A stretch of DNA of 64,000 nucleotides from Paenibacillus_AB hodogayensis (GCF_039536325.1 NZ_BAAAYO010000001.1:806001-870000), one strand, 5' to 3'. Counted from the stretch's first letter, positions 1 to 9,250 are shown. The notes: a model not told the origin generated them from the sequence alone. Numbers and translations are program-made.

Positions 1-1541
1 GTCTGCTTTTTCATCTCGAGCGCGGCGCGTACCGCCATCTCGGCATGATTGTCGTAGCGTACCGGCGCGCCGAAGATCGCCATGACGCCGTCGCCCATAA
101 ATTTGTCCAGCGTACCGTTGAACTTGAAAATCGCTTTCGTGCATACGTCCAAATATTCGTTCAGAAACTGGATGACCTGCTCGGGCTCAAGCTTCTCCGA
201 CAGCGTCGTAAAGCCGCGGATATCGACGAATATTAAGGAAATGTCCATCCGTTCGCCGCCCAGCTTCACTTCTTTGCCAGAGGCAAGCATCTGGTCGACG
301 ACCGCTTTGGGCACGAACCTGCCGAAGATACCGGTCACCCGGCTGCGTTCGCGACGTTCCGCCAAGTAATGACTGATGATCGAGCTTATGTATAACAAAA
401 TAAGGGCCAGCAGCGGATAAAAAATCGGCAGATATAGATGAAGCGCTTCGTTCGCCGCAATAAAAACGACGATATAGAGAACCATCAGACCGATAAACCA
501 GAACAGGGACGTCCGACCTTTGAACCGTTCGAACAAAAAACCGCCCAGCAAGACGATCAGAGCCAAAATAGCGATGCCTGCCGGCTTGCCAACCTCCGAC
601 CAGAACTTGTTCTCCAGTATCGATTGGACCATGTTGGCGTGAATTTCGACCCCGAACATTTTGATCGATTTGCTCATCGGCGTCATATATTCGTCCTGCA
701 GTCCTGTCGTGAACGGTCCAATCAGCACGATGTCGTTCTCGAACATCCGGGCGTCGACCTTGTCGTTCAGCACGTCGCTGAAGGAAAACGAATCGTAGCC
801 TGTTTTCAAATCCTTCTCTTGCCGAGGGGATGTGAAATATTGCGTAATGACCTGGTTTCGCCCGTTCACCGGGATGATCTCCGAGCCGCGGTACCACTTG
901 CCCTCTTCGGCAGCCCAGCGAACCTTCTCCCGGTCGCCTAACGCAAAATTGGCCAGCTTGACGCTGAACGCCTCCACGACCGATCCGTTTTTCTCGGGCA
1001 AACCTACGATCAGCCTTCTTACCTTGTCGTCATTATCAGGAAAAACGTTAACGTGGGCGAGCTGCTTCTGAGGCGCGTTGACGGCTGAGGTCGGAACCTC
1101 AATCCGATCGTACTCAAGACTATCGTTCGCCTTCTGCTTGGCGGGGAAGTTGAAATTGACGGGGAGAACGACGTTGTCGTATTTGGCCATCACTTGCGCC
1201 AAAGCCCGATCCTGCTCGGGGTCCTTGCTCGGCTCGGGAAGCATGACGTCAAGCCCGATCGCTTTTGCCTTGCCCTGCTCCAGCTTCTCGATCAGCTTGG
1301 CATAGACGGTGCGATCCCACGGAAACTGGCCGATCGCCTCCAAGGACTTGGAATCGATCTTGATGATCTTGATCTTCGTGTCCGGCTCGCGTTGCATGAC
1401 GCTTTTGGAACCGAGCGCATCGCGGAGCGGATTCTCGATGTAATGAAACGTCCCGCCCGTTCCGGTCGTATACGTGAACACGGCAACCAGGAATACGGCC
1501 AGCATGGCGATGACCGTCGTTTTCCAGTTCATTTTACTCAA
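1..1541 (-). CDS. CHASE2-domain class III adenylate/guanylate cyclase, 3' end cut by window
   Basis: Translation of the minus strand gives an N-terminal membrane anchor, a CHASE2 extracellular sensor (about residues 35-330), three closely spaced membrane segments (about 335-420) and the start of a class III nucleotidyl cyclase domain. The first metal-binding aspartate is visible in FVDIRGFTTLSEK (about residue 435) and the second in MGDGVMAIFGAP (about 484). The family makes cAMP or cGMP in the cytoplasm in response to signals sensed outside the cell; which nucleotide cannot be read here. I chose the TTG at 1541 because GAGGAGG lies 7 bases upstream; the alternative ATG at 1532 would be 16 bases away. 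About 513 residues are visible and the C-terminal part of the cyclase lies outside the window. No obvious partner is adjacent. Confidence 0.9.
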   Translation of the reverse strand, partial: MSKMNWKTTVIAMLAVFLVAVFTYTTGTGGTFHYIENPLRDALGSKSVMQREPDTKIKIIKIDSKSLEAIGQFPWDRTVYAKLIEKLEQGKAKAIGLDVMLPEPSKDPEQDRALAQVMAKYDNVVLPVNFNFPAKQKANDSLEYDRIEVPTSAVNAPQKQLAHVNVFPDNDDKVRRLIVGLPEKNGSVVEAFSVKLANFALGDREKVRWAAEEGKWYRGSEIIPVNGRNQVITQYFTSPRQEKDLKTGYDSFSFSDVLNDKVDARMFENDIVLIGPFTTGLQDEYMTPMSKSIKMFGVEIHANMVQSILENKFWSEVGKPAGIAILALIVLLGGFLFERFKGRTSLFWFIGLMVLYIVVFIAANEALHLYLPIFYPLLALILLYISSIISHYLAERRERSRVTGIFGRFVPKAVVDQMLASGKEVKLGGERMDISLIFVDIRGFTTLSEKLEPEQVIQFLNEYLDVCTKAIFKFNGTLDKFMGDGVMAIFGAPVRYDNHAEMAVRAALEMKKQ

Positions 1542-1659
1542 TCTTGATCCTCCTCTAGGAAATACGGTTGCCTCTACCTGAGTCTATTGTATGATGGGTG
1601 TCGGTTTATGGCAATGAAAGTTTAAGCACTTATGGCACATTTAACAATTCCGGGACCGC

Positions 1660-1688
1660 AAAAAAACCTTTTCCCGAGAGAAAAGGTT
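1660..1688 (-). terminator. Rho-independent terminator of the ferredoxin gene
   Basis: An AACCTTTT/AAAAGGTT stem (1665-1672 with 1681-1688) with an 8-base loop is followed on the minus strand by a run of seven T. It lies 17 bases after the ferredoxin stop. Confidence 0.8.
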
Positions 1689-1704
1689 GGGTTTGGCATT
1701 TTTA

Positions 1705-1938
1705 TTAGTTAAACGGAGCATCGGCGATCTTGATCGAATCGGTCGGACAACCGTCGGAGGCGTCTTGCAGATCGTCGTACAAATCTTCCGGAATTTCCGT
1801 TACGCCGGTATTGCCGTCGCCGTCGAAAATCACTTCCGCAAGACCTTCGTCGTCGTAGTCGTAAATATCAGGGGCAGTCGCGCCGCAAGCTCCGCAGGCG
1901 ATGCATGTATCTTTATCTACCCATGTGTACTTTGCCAT
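1705..1938 (-). CDS. fer: 4Fe-4S ferredoxin
   Basis: This 77-residue acidic protein closely resembles the single-cluster ferredoxins of Bacillus (B. thermoproteolyticus type). The cluster ligands are Cys12, Cys15 and Cys18 in CIACGAC and the remote Cys64 in GCPTDSI. It carries low-potential electrons in the cytoplasm, for example to oxidoreductases or P450s. The start is supported by GAGGAGG 7 bases upstream. It stands alone with its own promoter (TTGAAC/TATAGT) and terminator, as is usual for this gene. Length matches the family. Confidence 0.96.
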   Translation of the reverse strand: MAKYTWVDKDTCIACGACGATAPDIYDYDDEGLAEVIFDGDGNTGVTEIPEDLYDDLQDASDGCPTDSIKIADAPFN

Positions 1939-1973
1939 GAATAATTCCTCCTCGATTAATAACTCTATTGTCC

Positions 1974-2002
1974 ACTATAATACAAAAACTTATAAAGTTC
2001 AA
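1974..2002 (-). promoter_or_regulatory. Sigma-A promoter of the ferredoxin gene
   Basis: On the minus strand TTGAAC (1997-2002) and TATAGT (1974-1979) are separated by 17 bases, about 30 bases before the ferredoxin start codon. Confidence 0.75.
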
Positions 2003-2118
2003 ACCTTTTGCCGCCTGCCAGCGCGGGTTTTTCGCCTTTCGCAAGTGGGTAAACGCTATCCCTCCGACGAGGATCGGACTGGCTTTTTTTGACGCAAGCG
2101 GCCGGGTGCTGCCCCCGT

Positions 2119-3426
2119 TCACTCGTCAAGTCCCTTCTCCCGCAGATGGTCCATCTGCAAAGACGTCCCCCGCCGCTTATGGTCGCGAATCCAGGCCGAA
2201 GGGTCCGTCCCCAGCATACCTGCGGTCAGAATGGCGCTTTCCCCGTACTTGTCGCGAATACGGTCCATCGTGACGTTAAGCTGCTCCTTCTTCGGCTGCT
2301 GCTCGTATTCGAACAGATCGAGCTGAATGGCCGCCGTGTCCTTCGGCTGGAGGCTTTGCAGCGTAACGCCGAGCAGCCGCACCGGCCTGCTGTAGCCCCA
2401 CTGTTCCGAGAACAGCTTGACGGCGATCCGGTGAATGTCGGCCGCATTATCCGTCGGAACGGGCAAGGTGAACGATCGCGTGATCGTCTTCATATCGGGG
2501 TCGCGGATCGTGATCTGTATGGTCCCGGAGACGAGCTTCTGCCTCCGCATCCGTCTCGCCACCTGATCGGACAAGTTGAGGAACACGCGGGAAATATCCG
2601 CCGCCTCGCTCAAATTGCGGGGCAGCGTCGTCGTATGGCCGATCGACTTGCTCTGCTCCCGCTCCGGATTGACCGGCGAATCGTCGATGCCGTTCGCGGC
2701 TCGCTTGAGCCAGGAGCCGTACACGCCGAAATGTTTGGTTAAGAACGCTTCGCCCGAGCCGGCCAGCTCGCCGATCGTAGCTATATTCAGCTTACGCAGA
2801 CGGTCCGCCATCCGTGAGCCGATTCCGTACATATACGAACAAGGCTTGTCCCAGAGCAGCGCCTGCACGTCCCGCTTACGCAGCACCGATATGCCGTTCG
2901 GCTTCTTCATGTCCGAGGCCATCTTCGCCAACAGCTTGTTGGGCGCGACCCCGATCGAGCACGGCAAATGCAGCTCCTCGCGAATGCGGGTCTGAATCAA
3001 TTCGGCGATTTCCAGCGGGTGGCCGAACTGCCGGGAGCCGGTTATATCGATGAAGCATTCGTCGATCGACATCGCTTCCACGAGCGGAGAGTAGTTGTAG
3101 GCGATCTGCATAAACCGCCGGGAAAATTGCCGGTACAGGTCGAAGTCGGGCTGCAGCACGATCAGCTCGGGACACAACTTGAGCGCCTCGCGAATATGCA
3201 TGCCCGTCTTCACGCCCTTGGCTCTCGCCGCGTAGGAGGAGGTGACGATGATGCCTTTGCGCAGCTCGATGTTGCCTCCTACGGCAATCGCCTTGCCCTT
3301 GTAGGTCTCCGGCTCCACGGCCTCGTGTACGGAGCAGTAGAAGGCATTCATATCAATATGCAGAATGACCCTGCCGTTTTTGGGGTATAAATCGCCCCGT
3401 CCCGCTTGCTCCGACACCGCCCGCAC
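2119..3426 (-). CDS. dinB: DNA polymerase IV (Y family)
   Basis: Low-fidelity translesion polymerase of 435 residues. The palm carries the metal-binding aspartate in HIDMNAFYCSVHEA, the tyrosine of FY sits at the steric-gate position, and SIDECFID supplies the second catalytic Asp-Glu pair. Helix-hairpin-helix and little-finger domains follow. QLDLF at residues 368-372 is a textbook sliding-clamp binding motif, although here about 60 residues follow it rather than it being at the C-terminus. The GTG start at 3426 is preceded by GAGG at a 7-base spacing; a second GTG three codons on is possible. I did not find a clear LexA (CGAAC-N4-GTTCG) box upstream, so SOS control is not shown by the sequence. 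Confidence 0.95.
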   Translation of the reverse strand: MRAVSEQAGRGDLYPKNGRVILHIDMNAFYCSVHEAVEPETYKGKAIAVGGNIELRKGIIVTSSYAARAKGVKTGMHIREALKLCPELIVLQPDFDLYRQFSRRFMQIAYNYSPLVEAMSIDECFIDITGSRQFGHPLEIAELIQTRIREELHLPCSIGVAPNKLLAKMASDMKKPNGISVLRKRDVQALLWDKPCSYMYGIGSRMADRLRKLNIATIGELAGSGEAFLTKHFGVYGSWLKRAANGIDDSPVNPEREQSKSIGHTTTLPRNLSEAADISRVFLNLSDQVARRMRRQKLVSGTIQITIRDPDMKTITRSFTLPVPTDNAADIHRIAVKLFSEQWGYSRPVRLLGVTLQSLQPKDTAAIQLDLFEYEQQPKKEQLNVTMDRIRDKYGESAILTAGMLGTDPSAWIRDHKRRGTSLQMDHLREKGLDE

Positions 3427-3473
3427 CCCTGTCCCTCATTTGTATTCCAAGCATACGACTTTTAGGAAAACAC

Positions 3474-3503
3474 TTCAACAACGGTTGGGAAAAATGCTAT
3501 AAT
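3474..3503 (+). promoter_or_regulatory. Probable promoter of citramalate synthase
   Basis: A perfect TATAAT at 3498-3503 is preceded 18 bases upstream by TTCAAC (3474-3479). It is 54 bases from the start codon. The leader is too short for a T-box or a leucine attenuator. Confidence 0.5.
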
Positions 3504-3556
3504 GAAAAGAATGCAGAGCGGCTTTATGCTTTATGACTGTGAAGGAGGACGTAGGA

Positions 3557-5173
3557 ATGGCAACCCCGGTAATCATTTTCGATACGACTTTGCGGGACGG
3601 TACGCAAGGAGAAGGCATCAGTCTATCCGTCGAGGACAAATTGAAAATCGCCCAGAAGCTCGACCAGTTGGGCGTTCATTATATTGAAGGCGGATGGCCG
3701 GGCAGCAACGGCAAGGACATCGAATTTTTCCACCGGTCCAAGGAATTGAATTTGACCCATGCCAAAGTGACCGCTTTCGGAAGCACCCGGCGCAAAAACT
3801 CCAACGCGGAAACGGATCCGAACCTGAACCGGCTCGTCGAGTCCGGCGTTACGGTAGCGACCATCTTCGGCAAATCATGGGACTTCCATGTCCATACCGC
3901 AATCCAAACGACGCTTGAAGAAAATTTGAGCATGATTTACGATTCCGTAAAGTATTTGAAAAGCCGGGGCCTGGAAGTCATCTATGACGCCGAGCACTTC
4001 TTCGACGGCTACAAAAACAATAGAGAGTACGCGCTTTCGACGATTTTGAAGGCCGAGGAAGCCGGAGCCGACTGGGTCGTCCTATGCGATACGAACGGCG
4101 GCTCGCTGCCCGGGGAAGTATCCGAGATCGTCGCGGACGTATGCAGCAAGCTGCACACCCCCGTCGGCATTCACGCCCATAACGATTGCGAGCTCGGCGT
4201 TGCCAACAGTTTGGCGGCCGTACAGGCCGGAGCCCGTCAGGTGCAGGGTACGTTCAACGGGTTCGGCGAGCGGTGCGGCAACGCCAATCTTTGCTCGGTT
4301 ATCCCAAACTTGCAGCTGAAGCTCGACTACAACTGCATTTCCGACGAGCAGCTGCAAAGCTTGACCAGCGTAGCCCGCTACGTAAGCGAGATCGCCAACG
4401 TCAGCATGCCGGTCAATCAGCCGTATGTCGGAGCCGCGGCGTTCGCGCACAAGGGCGGCATTCACGTCTCGGCCATTATGCGCCACGCGAAGACGTACGA
4501 GCATATCGTGCCGGAGCTGGTCGGCAACAAGCAGCGCGTTCTCGTCTCGGAGCTTGCGGGGCAAAGCAACCTGCTGGCAAAAGCGCAGGAGCTGAACCTC
4601 GATATGAGCATCGAAACGAACCAAACGAAGCATATTATCGAGAAGATCAAGGAACTGGAGCATCAGGGCTATTCGTTCGAGGGTGCCGACGCCTCCCTGG
4701 AGCTGCTGCTGCGCCGGGCGTTCGGCGATATCACCGATATGTTCTCCGTGGAATCGTTCAAGCTGATCGTCGGCAAAAACAGCGGCTCCTCCATATCCTC
4801 CGAAGCGATCGTCAAGCTGAAGGTGAATGGCGAGTCCGTCTACACGGCTGCGGAAGGCAACGGCCCGGTCAACGCTTTGGACAATGCGCTGCGCAAGGCG
4901 CTGCTGCCTTACTACCCGGACATTCAGGAAATGCATTTGTCCGACTACAAAGTGCGTGTCATCAACGAAAAGGACGCAACGGCGGCCAAAGTCCGCGTGT
5001 TGATCGAGTCCACCAACTACGACAACACATGGAGCACGGTCGGCGTCTCGGAAAACGTTATCGAAGCGAGCTGGGAAGCGCTGGTGGACAGTATCCGTTA
5101 CGCGCTGATCGGCAAGACGCGCGTCGAGCTGCCGGACAGCCAGACGGAACGGATCGGCTTGGTCAACCACTGA
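3557..5173 (+). CDS. cimA: (R)-citramalate synthase
   Basis: The 538-residue protein belongs to the LeuA/CimA family that condenses pyruvate and acetyl-CoA to citramalate, the threonine-independent entry into isoleucine synthesis. The TIM-barrel signature FDTTLRDGTQGEG opens the protein, GIHAHNDCELGVANS gives the metal-binding HxH motif, and FNGFGERCGNANL and the C-terminal LeuA-type regulatory domain (about 410-535) follow. The C-terminal domain usually mediates feedback inhibition by isoleucine. I chose ATG 3557 rather than 3533 because AAGGAGG (3542-3548) is 8 bases upstream of it and lies inside the longer reading. It is a single-gene unit with a terminator immediately after. It could be a related homocitrate-type synthase, but the overall pattern fits CimA best. 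Confidence 0.92.
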   Translation: MATPVIIFDTTLRDGTQGEGISLSVEDKLKIAQKLDQLGVHYIEGGWPGSNGKDIEFFHRSKELNLTHAKVTAFGSTRRKNSNAETDPNLNRLVESGVTVATIFGKSWDFHVHTAIQTTLEENLSMIYDSVKYLKSRGLEVIYDAEHFFDGYKNNREYALSTILKAEEAGADWVVLCDTNGGSLPGEVSEIVADVCSKLHTPVGIHAHNDCELGVANSLAAVQAGARQVQGTFNGFGERCGNANLCSVIPNLQLKLDYNCISDEQLQSLTSVARYVSEIANVSMPVNQPYVGAAAFAHKGGIHVSAIMRHAKTYEHIVPELVGNKQRVLVSELAGQSNLLAKAQELNLDMSIETNQTKHIIEKIKELEHQGYSFEGADASLELLLRRAFGDITDMFSVESFKLIVGKNSGSSISSEAIVKLKVNGESVYTAAEGNGPVNALDNALRKALLPYYPDIQEMHLSDYKVRVINEKDATAAKVRVLIESTNYDNTWSTVGVSENVIEASWEALVDSIRYALIGKTRVELPDSQTERIGLVNH

Positions 5174-5211
5174 ATTAACTTGTTCGAAACGGCAATCATG
5201 GTAGACGATAA

Positions 5212-5257
5212 AGAGGACGTTCCAGCTTTCTTGCCGGATCGTCCTCTTCTCTTTTAT
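5212..5257 (+). terminator. Terminator after cimA
   Basis: AGAGGACG (5212-5219) pairs with CGTCCTCT (5240-5247), followed by a T-rich stretch. It separates cimA from the convergent thioredoxin gene. Confidence 0.75.
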
Positions 5258-5271
5258 TCATTTCGTTCCCA

Positions 5272-5808
5272 TTACGACTCGATCAGCTGCTTGATCCGCT
5301 TCTCCAGCTCATCGGGATGGAGAATGCTGAAGCCTTCCTTGATCACTCCGTTTTTGTCCACCAGATACGTCATCGGAATGCCGCTGACGCGGTAAAGCTC
5401 GCCGACCCGTCCTTCGGAATCGAGCAATATCGGGAATTTGAAATCGAAATGCTTGACGAACGACTTGATGTTGTCCATTCGGTCGCTCGACGTCATATTG
5501 ACGGCATAAAAATCGATCCGGTCTTGGTAGACGTCGTACAGCTTCTTCAGATCAGGGGCTTCCAATTCGCAAGGTCCGCACCAAGACGCCCAGAAATTAA
5601 CGAGCAGGGGCTTCTCGCGAGTCCCTCCGACTTCGTATACATTGCCGTCCAGCGCCGTCAGCTTAAACCCAGGGGCCATATAATTCGGCTTTGGGGCCGC
5701 TTCCTTATGGCTCGATGCCTGGCGGTCCTTTGCGGTAAAGTTTTGATAAATGGCAAAACCGGCCAGTACGACGATGGCCAGTACAACGAGCAAATTCCGT
5801 TTCTTCAT
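5272..5808 (-). CDS. ResA/TlpA-type membrane-anchored thiol-disulfide oxidoreductase
   Basis: The 178-residue protein starts with an uncleaved signal anchor (about residues 5-23) and continues with a thioredoxin fold on the outer face of the membrane. The redox motif WCGPC lies in VNFWASWCGPCELEAP and the cis-proline loop is SGIPMTYLVD. Such proteins reduce disulfides, for example in apocytochrome c or during sporulation. ResA normally sits in resABC, but here there are no ccs genes next to it, so I leave the symbol blank. It is read convergently with cimA and divergently from the MFS gene. Confidence 0.88.
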   Translation of the reverse strand: MKKRNLLVVLAIVVLAGFAIYQNFTAKDRQASSHKEAAPKPNYMAPGFKLTALDGNVYEVGGTREKPLLVNFWASWCGPCELEAPDLKKLYDVYQDRIDFYAVNMTSSDRMDNIKSFVKHFDFKFPILLDSEGRVGELYRVSGIPMTYLVDKNGVIKEGFSILHPDELEKRIKQLIES

Positions 5809-6010
5809 CGCAGGTCCCTCACTTTAATGTCGCAGTCATGGCTGTTCGCTTCCTTTCTATATTATCGCCTTTTTGCCCCGATTTCCATTCTTTCCGCGAA
5901 AACATTTCCTGACGGTAAACCGAGAAGCATATTTGGAAATTCTCCGATCGTATGGCCCGGCCCGCCGACGGTCATATTAACGGTACGACACCTGTCCAGG
6001 GAGACCCGTA

Positions 6011-7318
6011 ATGGAAAACACAAAATCGCGCAAACTGCCGATATCGTTTCAAAGCGATATGGAAGACGCCGAACCTCAAGTCGGGGCCGACGGCGGCAAA
6101 GAAAGCAATCGGCCGGAATCCGGCTCGAAAGGCCGCACTCTCGAATTTCTCGCTATCGCTACCGTTCCGATGGTGCTCGTGCTCGGCAATTCGATGCTTG
6201 TGCCGATTTTGCCTGACATGCAGCAGCAGCTTGGCATCACCCAATTTCAAAGCAGCCTCGTCATCACGTTGTTTTCGCTCGCGGCCGGCTTGTTCATTCC
6301 GGTAATCGGCTATTTGTCCGACCGGTTCGGGCGCAAAAAAATTATGATTCCTTCTCTAATCGTATACGGAGCTGCCGGTATATTAGCCGGCTTCGGCGCG
6401 GTATGGAAATCGTATTCCCTCATTATCGCCGCCCGCGCTATTCAAGGGTTGGCCGCTGCAGGCACGGCCCCGATTGCGATGGCCCTAGTCGGAGATATGT
6501 ACAAGGGCGGTACGGAAAGCAAAGCGCTGGGTCTGACCGAAGCATCCAATGGGGCGGGCAAGGTGGTCAGCCCGATTCTCGGCTCTCTACTAGCGTTAAT
6601 CGTCTGGTACGCCGCTTTCTTCGCGTTCCCGCTTTTCTGCGCCTTGTCGCTCGTCGCCGTCATTTGGCTGATCAAGGAGCCCAAGCAGGAGAAGCAGCCG
6701 CCGAAGCTGAAGCCGTATATACACGGTGTCCTCGATACGCTGAAAAAGAAAGGGCGGTGGCTCATTACGTCCTTTTTCGCAGGATCGCTTGGCTTGTTTA
6801 TTTTGTTCGGCGTGCTGTTTTACTTGTCGAATGTGCTGGAGAAGGAGCCTTACCTGATCGACGGGGTGATGAAAGGGTTCGTGCTGGCGATCCCGCTGCT
6901 CGGCATGGTGACGACGTCCTACGTGACGGGCAGCGTCATCAAGAAAAACGGCATTCTGATGCGCTGGCTGATGAATATCGGTCTTATCCTGATGACCGTC
7001 TCACTCGCCGCAGCCATCTTTTTCTTCCGCAATCTATATGTCTTCATCAGCCTGCTGACGATCAGCAGTATCGGAACCGGCCTGCTGCTGCCGTGTCTGA
7101 ACACGATGATCACCGGTTCGGTAACCAAGGAGGAGCGCGGGATGATCACCTCGCTCTACAGCAGCCTGCGGTTTCTCGGCGTAGCCGCCGGTCCGCCTCT
7201 GTTCGGCTGGCTGATGGACATCTCCGACCAAACCGTATTTATTACCGTATCCTCGCTATCGCTGATTGCGCTCGGCCTGGTCTTCTTCATGATCAAGCCG
7301 GACCGGCAGGTGAATTGA
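6011..7318 (+). CDS. MFS transporter, DHA1-type drug exporter
   Basis: The 435-residue protein has a hydrophilic N-terminal tail of about 45 residues and then about 12 membrane segments. GYLSDRFGRKK in the loop between segments 2 and 3 is the MFS motif A, and GGTESKALGLTEASNGAGKVVSPILG resembles the antiporter motif C of the 12-TM drug exporters. It probably expels a small toxic compound using proton influx; the substrate cannot be told from the sequence. A GGGAGA ribosome binding site precedes the ATG. The gene is alone and ends at a strong terminator. Confidence 0.88.
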   Translation: MENTKSRKLPISFQSDMEDAEPQVGADGGKESNRPESGSKGRTLEFLAIATVPMVLVLGNSMLVPILPDMQQQLGITQFQSSLVITLFSLAAGLFIPVIGYLSDRFGRKKIMIPSLIVYGAAGILAGFGAVWKSYSLIIAARAIQGLAAAGTAPIAMALVGDMYKGGTESKALGLTEASNGAGKVVSPILGSLLALIVWYAAFFAFPLFCALSLVAVIWLIKEPKQEKQPPKLKPYIHGVLDTLKKKGRWLITSFFAGSLGLFILFGVLFYLSNVLEKEPYLIDGVMKGFVLAIPLLGMVTTSYVTGSVIKKNGILMRWLMNIGLILMTVSLAAAIFFFRNLYVFISLLTISSIGTGLLLPCLNTMITGSVTKEERGMITSLYSSLRFLGVAAGPPLFGWLMDISDQTVFITVSSLSLIALGLVFFMIKPDRQVN

Positions 7319-7335
7319 CGGCATACAACGAAACG

Positions 7336-7370
7336 AAACCTCCATCCCGCCTGGCGATGGAGGTTTCTTT
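7336..7370 (+). terminator. Bidirectional terminator, MFS gene / exonuclease gene
   Basis: AAACCTCCATC (7336-7346) pairs with GATGGAGGTTT (7356-7366) around a 9-base loop, with T-rich flanks on both strands. It ends the MFS gene and the convergent amtB operon. Confidence 0.85.
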
Positions 7371-7399
7371 CTATTCGGATCTGCTCTGTTCAAAGGATT

Positions 7400-8119
7400 T
7401 TATCGGCTCAAAAAATCGTATAGATCGCCCAGCGTGTTCACCTCTCGGGACATGGCCTCGGCAAGCAAGCATTTCCACAGCTGAGCCGTCATTCCGGCAT
7501 CGCCCAAGGCGTGATGGCGGCCGTTGACCTCGATGCCGTAATCGTTCAGCAGCGTATCCAGATCGTAGCTGCCTCGCTTCGGCTCCAGACGCTGAGCCAA
7601 AATCAGGCAGTCGATGAACCGGTGGGACAAGTTGACCTTCGAGGTTTTCCATAATGCAGAGTTGAGAAAATGCTTGTCGTGGCCGCTGCCGTGCACGACG
7701 AGCACCCGATGATTGACGAACTCCAAAAACTCCTTCAGCACAACAATCAGCTCTGGCGCCCGCTCGGCTTCTTCATTATAGATGCCGGTAAGCCGTACGA
7801 CGTCATCAGGGATTTTCTTCTCCGGCCGGACCAGACTGTAGTACGATTCGTGAGCGAGCATCGCATCGCCGGCCATGCCGACCGCCCCGATGGAAATAAT
7901 CTCGTCACCGCTATAAGGCGAGAAGCCGGTCGTTTCTAAATCGAAGACGACCGTCTCCAGCTTTTGCAGCGGGATGTCGTACATGCTGTTCTTGCGCTGC
8001 TCCTTCATGACGGAACGGATGAACGCCATCTGCTGGGCGCTCTGTGGATCGAACATCGAAGCGACGGCCGGGGTGATGCCTCCCAGTTTATATAAGCGCC
8101 ACAGATTGGACATTCTCAT
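7400..8119 (-). CDS. DEDDh 3'-5' exonuclease, DnaQ-like
   Basis: The 239-residue protein has an N-terminal extension of about 55 residues and then a DnaQ/epsilon-type exonuclease domain. All catalytic groups are visible: VFDLETTG (Exo I, Asp and Glu), the HGSGHDKHFLN segment (Exo II Asp) and HHALGDAGMTAQL (Exo III His and Asp). It cuts single-stranded DNA or RNA from the 3' end. Its start overlaps the stop of the upstream DUF294 gene by four bases (ATGA), so the two are translationally coupled and are the last genes of the amtB operon. From memory, DUF294 proteins and DnaQ-like exonucleases are also neighbours in Proteobacteria, which suggests that the pairing is functional. Confidence 0.9.
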   Translation of the reverse strand: MRMSNLWRLYKLGGITPAVASMFDPQSAQQMAFIRSVMKEQRKNSMYDIPLQKLETVVFDLETTGFSPYSGDEIISIGAVGMAGDAMLAHESYYSLVRPEKKIPDDVVRLTGIYNEEAERAPELIVVLKEFLEFVNHRVLVVHGSGHDKHFLNSALWKTSKVNLSHRFIDCLILAQRLEPKRGSYDLDTLLNDYGIEVNGRHHALGDAGMTAQLWKCLLAEAMSREVNTLGDLYDFLSR

Positions 8120-9213
8120 GCTGAACCGCCCCGCTTCCTCGGTACCCGTTCGACAATCCGTTCAACCGTTTTGCGAACTGTCTGCTGCAGCTCGATTCCC
8201 GTTCGCAAGCATTGCTTCAACCGCCGCTTGTTCGACTTCGACAAAGCTTCCGGGTCGAGCATGCCCCGGGTCGTATACAGATGGCCTTCTTTATCGTGTT
8301 GGGCAAGCGAGCGCAGCTCCAGCGCGACCGTGAACGCCTCCCGCCAGCGCCCGATCTCCGCCGACGGATAAGCGCCCTCCGCATCCAATCGGTTCAGACG
8401 CTCCAGCGTTGAAGTCTCCGTCAGCCCGGCGGCAAGCGTCAGAAGCCGGATGCCGTTGACGAGCGGAATATACGCCCCGTACTTGACATCGAACGCCCCA
8501 GCGTCCTCTCCGTATCGTTCCGTAATAATATTGCCTAGCACGCCGATCGTAATTTTATGGAACAACGTGTTTTGCAGCATATGTTCCAGCATCGCAGGCC
8601 GTTCGGCCAGCATGCTCCTAAAAGCGGATCGCAGCTCGCCGGCAAGCTCCGCACTGCCGTATAAGCAGCGCAAATCGGCAATCATGAGCAAATAGCGGAC
8701 ATTTTCCCACTCCGGATCGTCCAGCCACTGTTCCAACATGTTCGTCCAGCCGCTCAGCGGCTGTCGCCACAACGTATTCGTGCACAGCACATTGCCCGGA
8801 CAGGGAGGATAGCCGGCCGACTGCAGCCAGCCATGCACCCGCTCGGACAGCATCCGAAAGTAAACGGACGCCTGCTCGGCGAGATGCTCGGGCGGTTGGG
8901 CATACACGAGCGCATTGTCCTGATCGCTCCATAACGTCTGCTCCATCCGTCCGGCGCTGCCGACGACAAGGAAGGCGTACGGAACCGGTGGAACGCCGAA
9001 CCCTTCCAACCGCAGCGTCTGTTCGGCGAGCGCGATCGTACCCGCGATCAGCCGGTCGTGAGCCGCATTGACGCTCGTATTCCATACGATTACGTCGTCA
9101 AACAAGGAGGGCCGGAGCTCAAAATGCATCCGGTCCCTCAAACCGCGAAGCTGTTCCGTGCTCACGGCATTGTATATCGACACATCGAACCGTTCCATCC
9201 AAGAATGTTCCAT
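8116..9213 (-). CDS. DUF294 putative nucleotidyltransferase, GlnD-like
   Basis: The 365-residue protein carries the nucleotidyltransferase signature in VVGSAGRMEQTLWSDQDNALVY, with the Gly-Ser and the Asp-x-Asp metal site seen in GlnD and DUF294 proteins. A helical substrate-binding domain (DUF294_C type) follows. In other bacteria, relatives are fused to CBS or cyclic nucleotide domains; none is present here. The reaction and target are not known. I prefer ATG 9213, with AAAGGGA 9 bases upstream; a TTG at 9261 would overlap the amtB stop by 11 bases. It lies 37 bases after amtB and overlaps the exonuclease gene, so it sits between an ammonium transporter and a nuclease. Confidence 0.85.
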   Translation of the reverse strand: MEHSWMERFDVSIYNAVSTEQLRGLRDRMHFELRPSLFDDVIVWNTSVNAAHDRLIAGTIALAEQTLRLEGFGVPPVPYAFLVVGSAGRMEQTLWSDQDNALVYAQPPEHLAEQASVYFRMLSERVHGWLQSAGYPPCPGNVLCTNTLWRQPLSGWTNMLEQWLDDPEWENVRYLLMIADLRCLYGSAELAGELRSAFRSMLAERPAMLEHMLQNTLFHKITIGVLGNIITERYGEDAGAFDVKYGAYIPLVNGIRLLTLAAGLTETSTLERLNRLDAEGAYPSAEIGRWREAFTVALELRSLAQHDKEGHLYTTRGMLDPEALSKSNKRRLKQCLRTGIELQQTVRKTVERIVERVPRKRGGSA

Positions 9214-9250
9214 GTCGCCCGATCCCTTTCCCGGGATTCGCCGCTCAGCG

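Noticed and set aside
2089..2742. 217-codon plus-strand frame opposite dinB
   Set aside because: Antisense to the Y-family polymerase, which carries all catalytic motifs.
4082..5170. 362-codon minus-strand frame opposite cimA
   Set aside because: Antisense shadow of cimA, no start signal.
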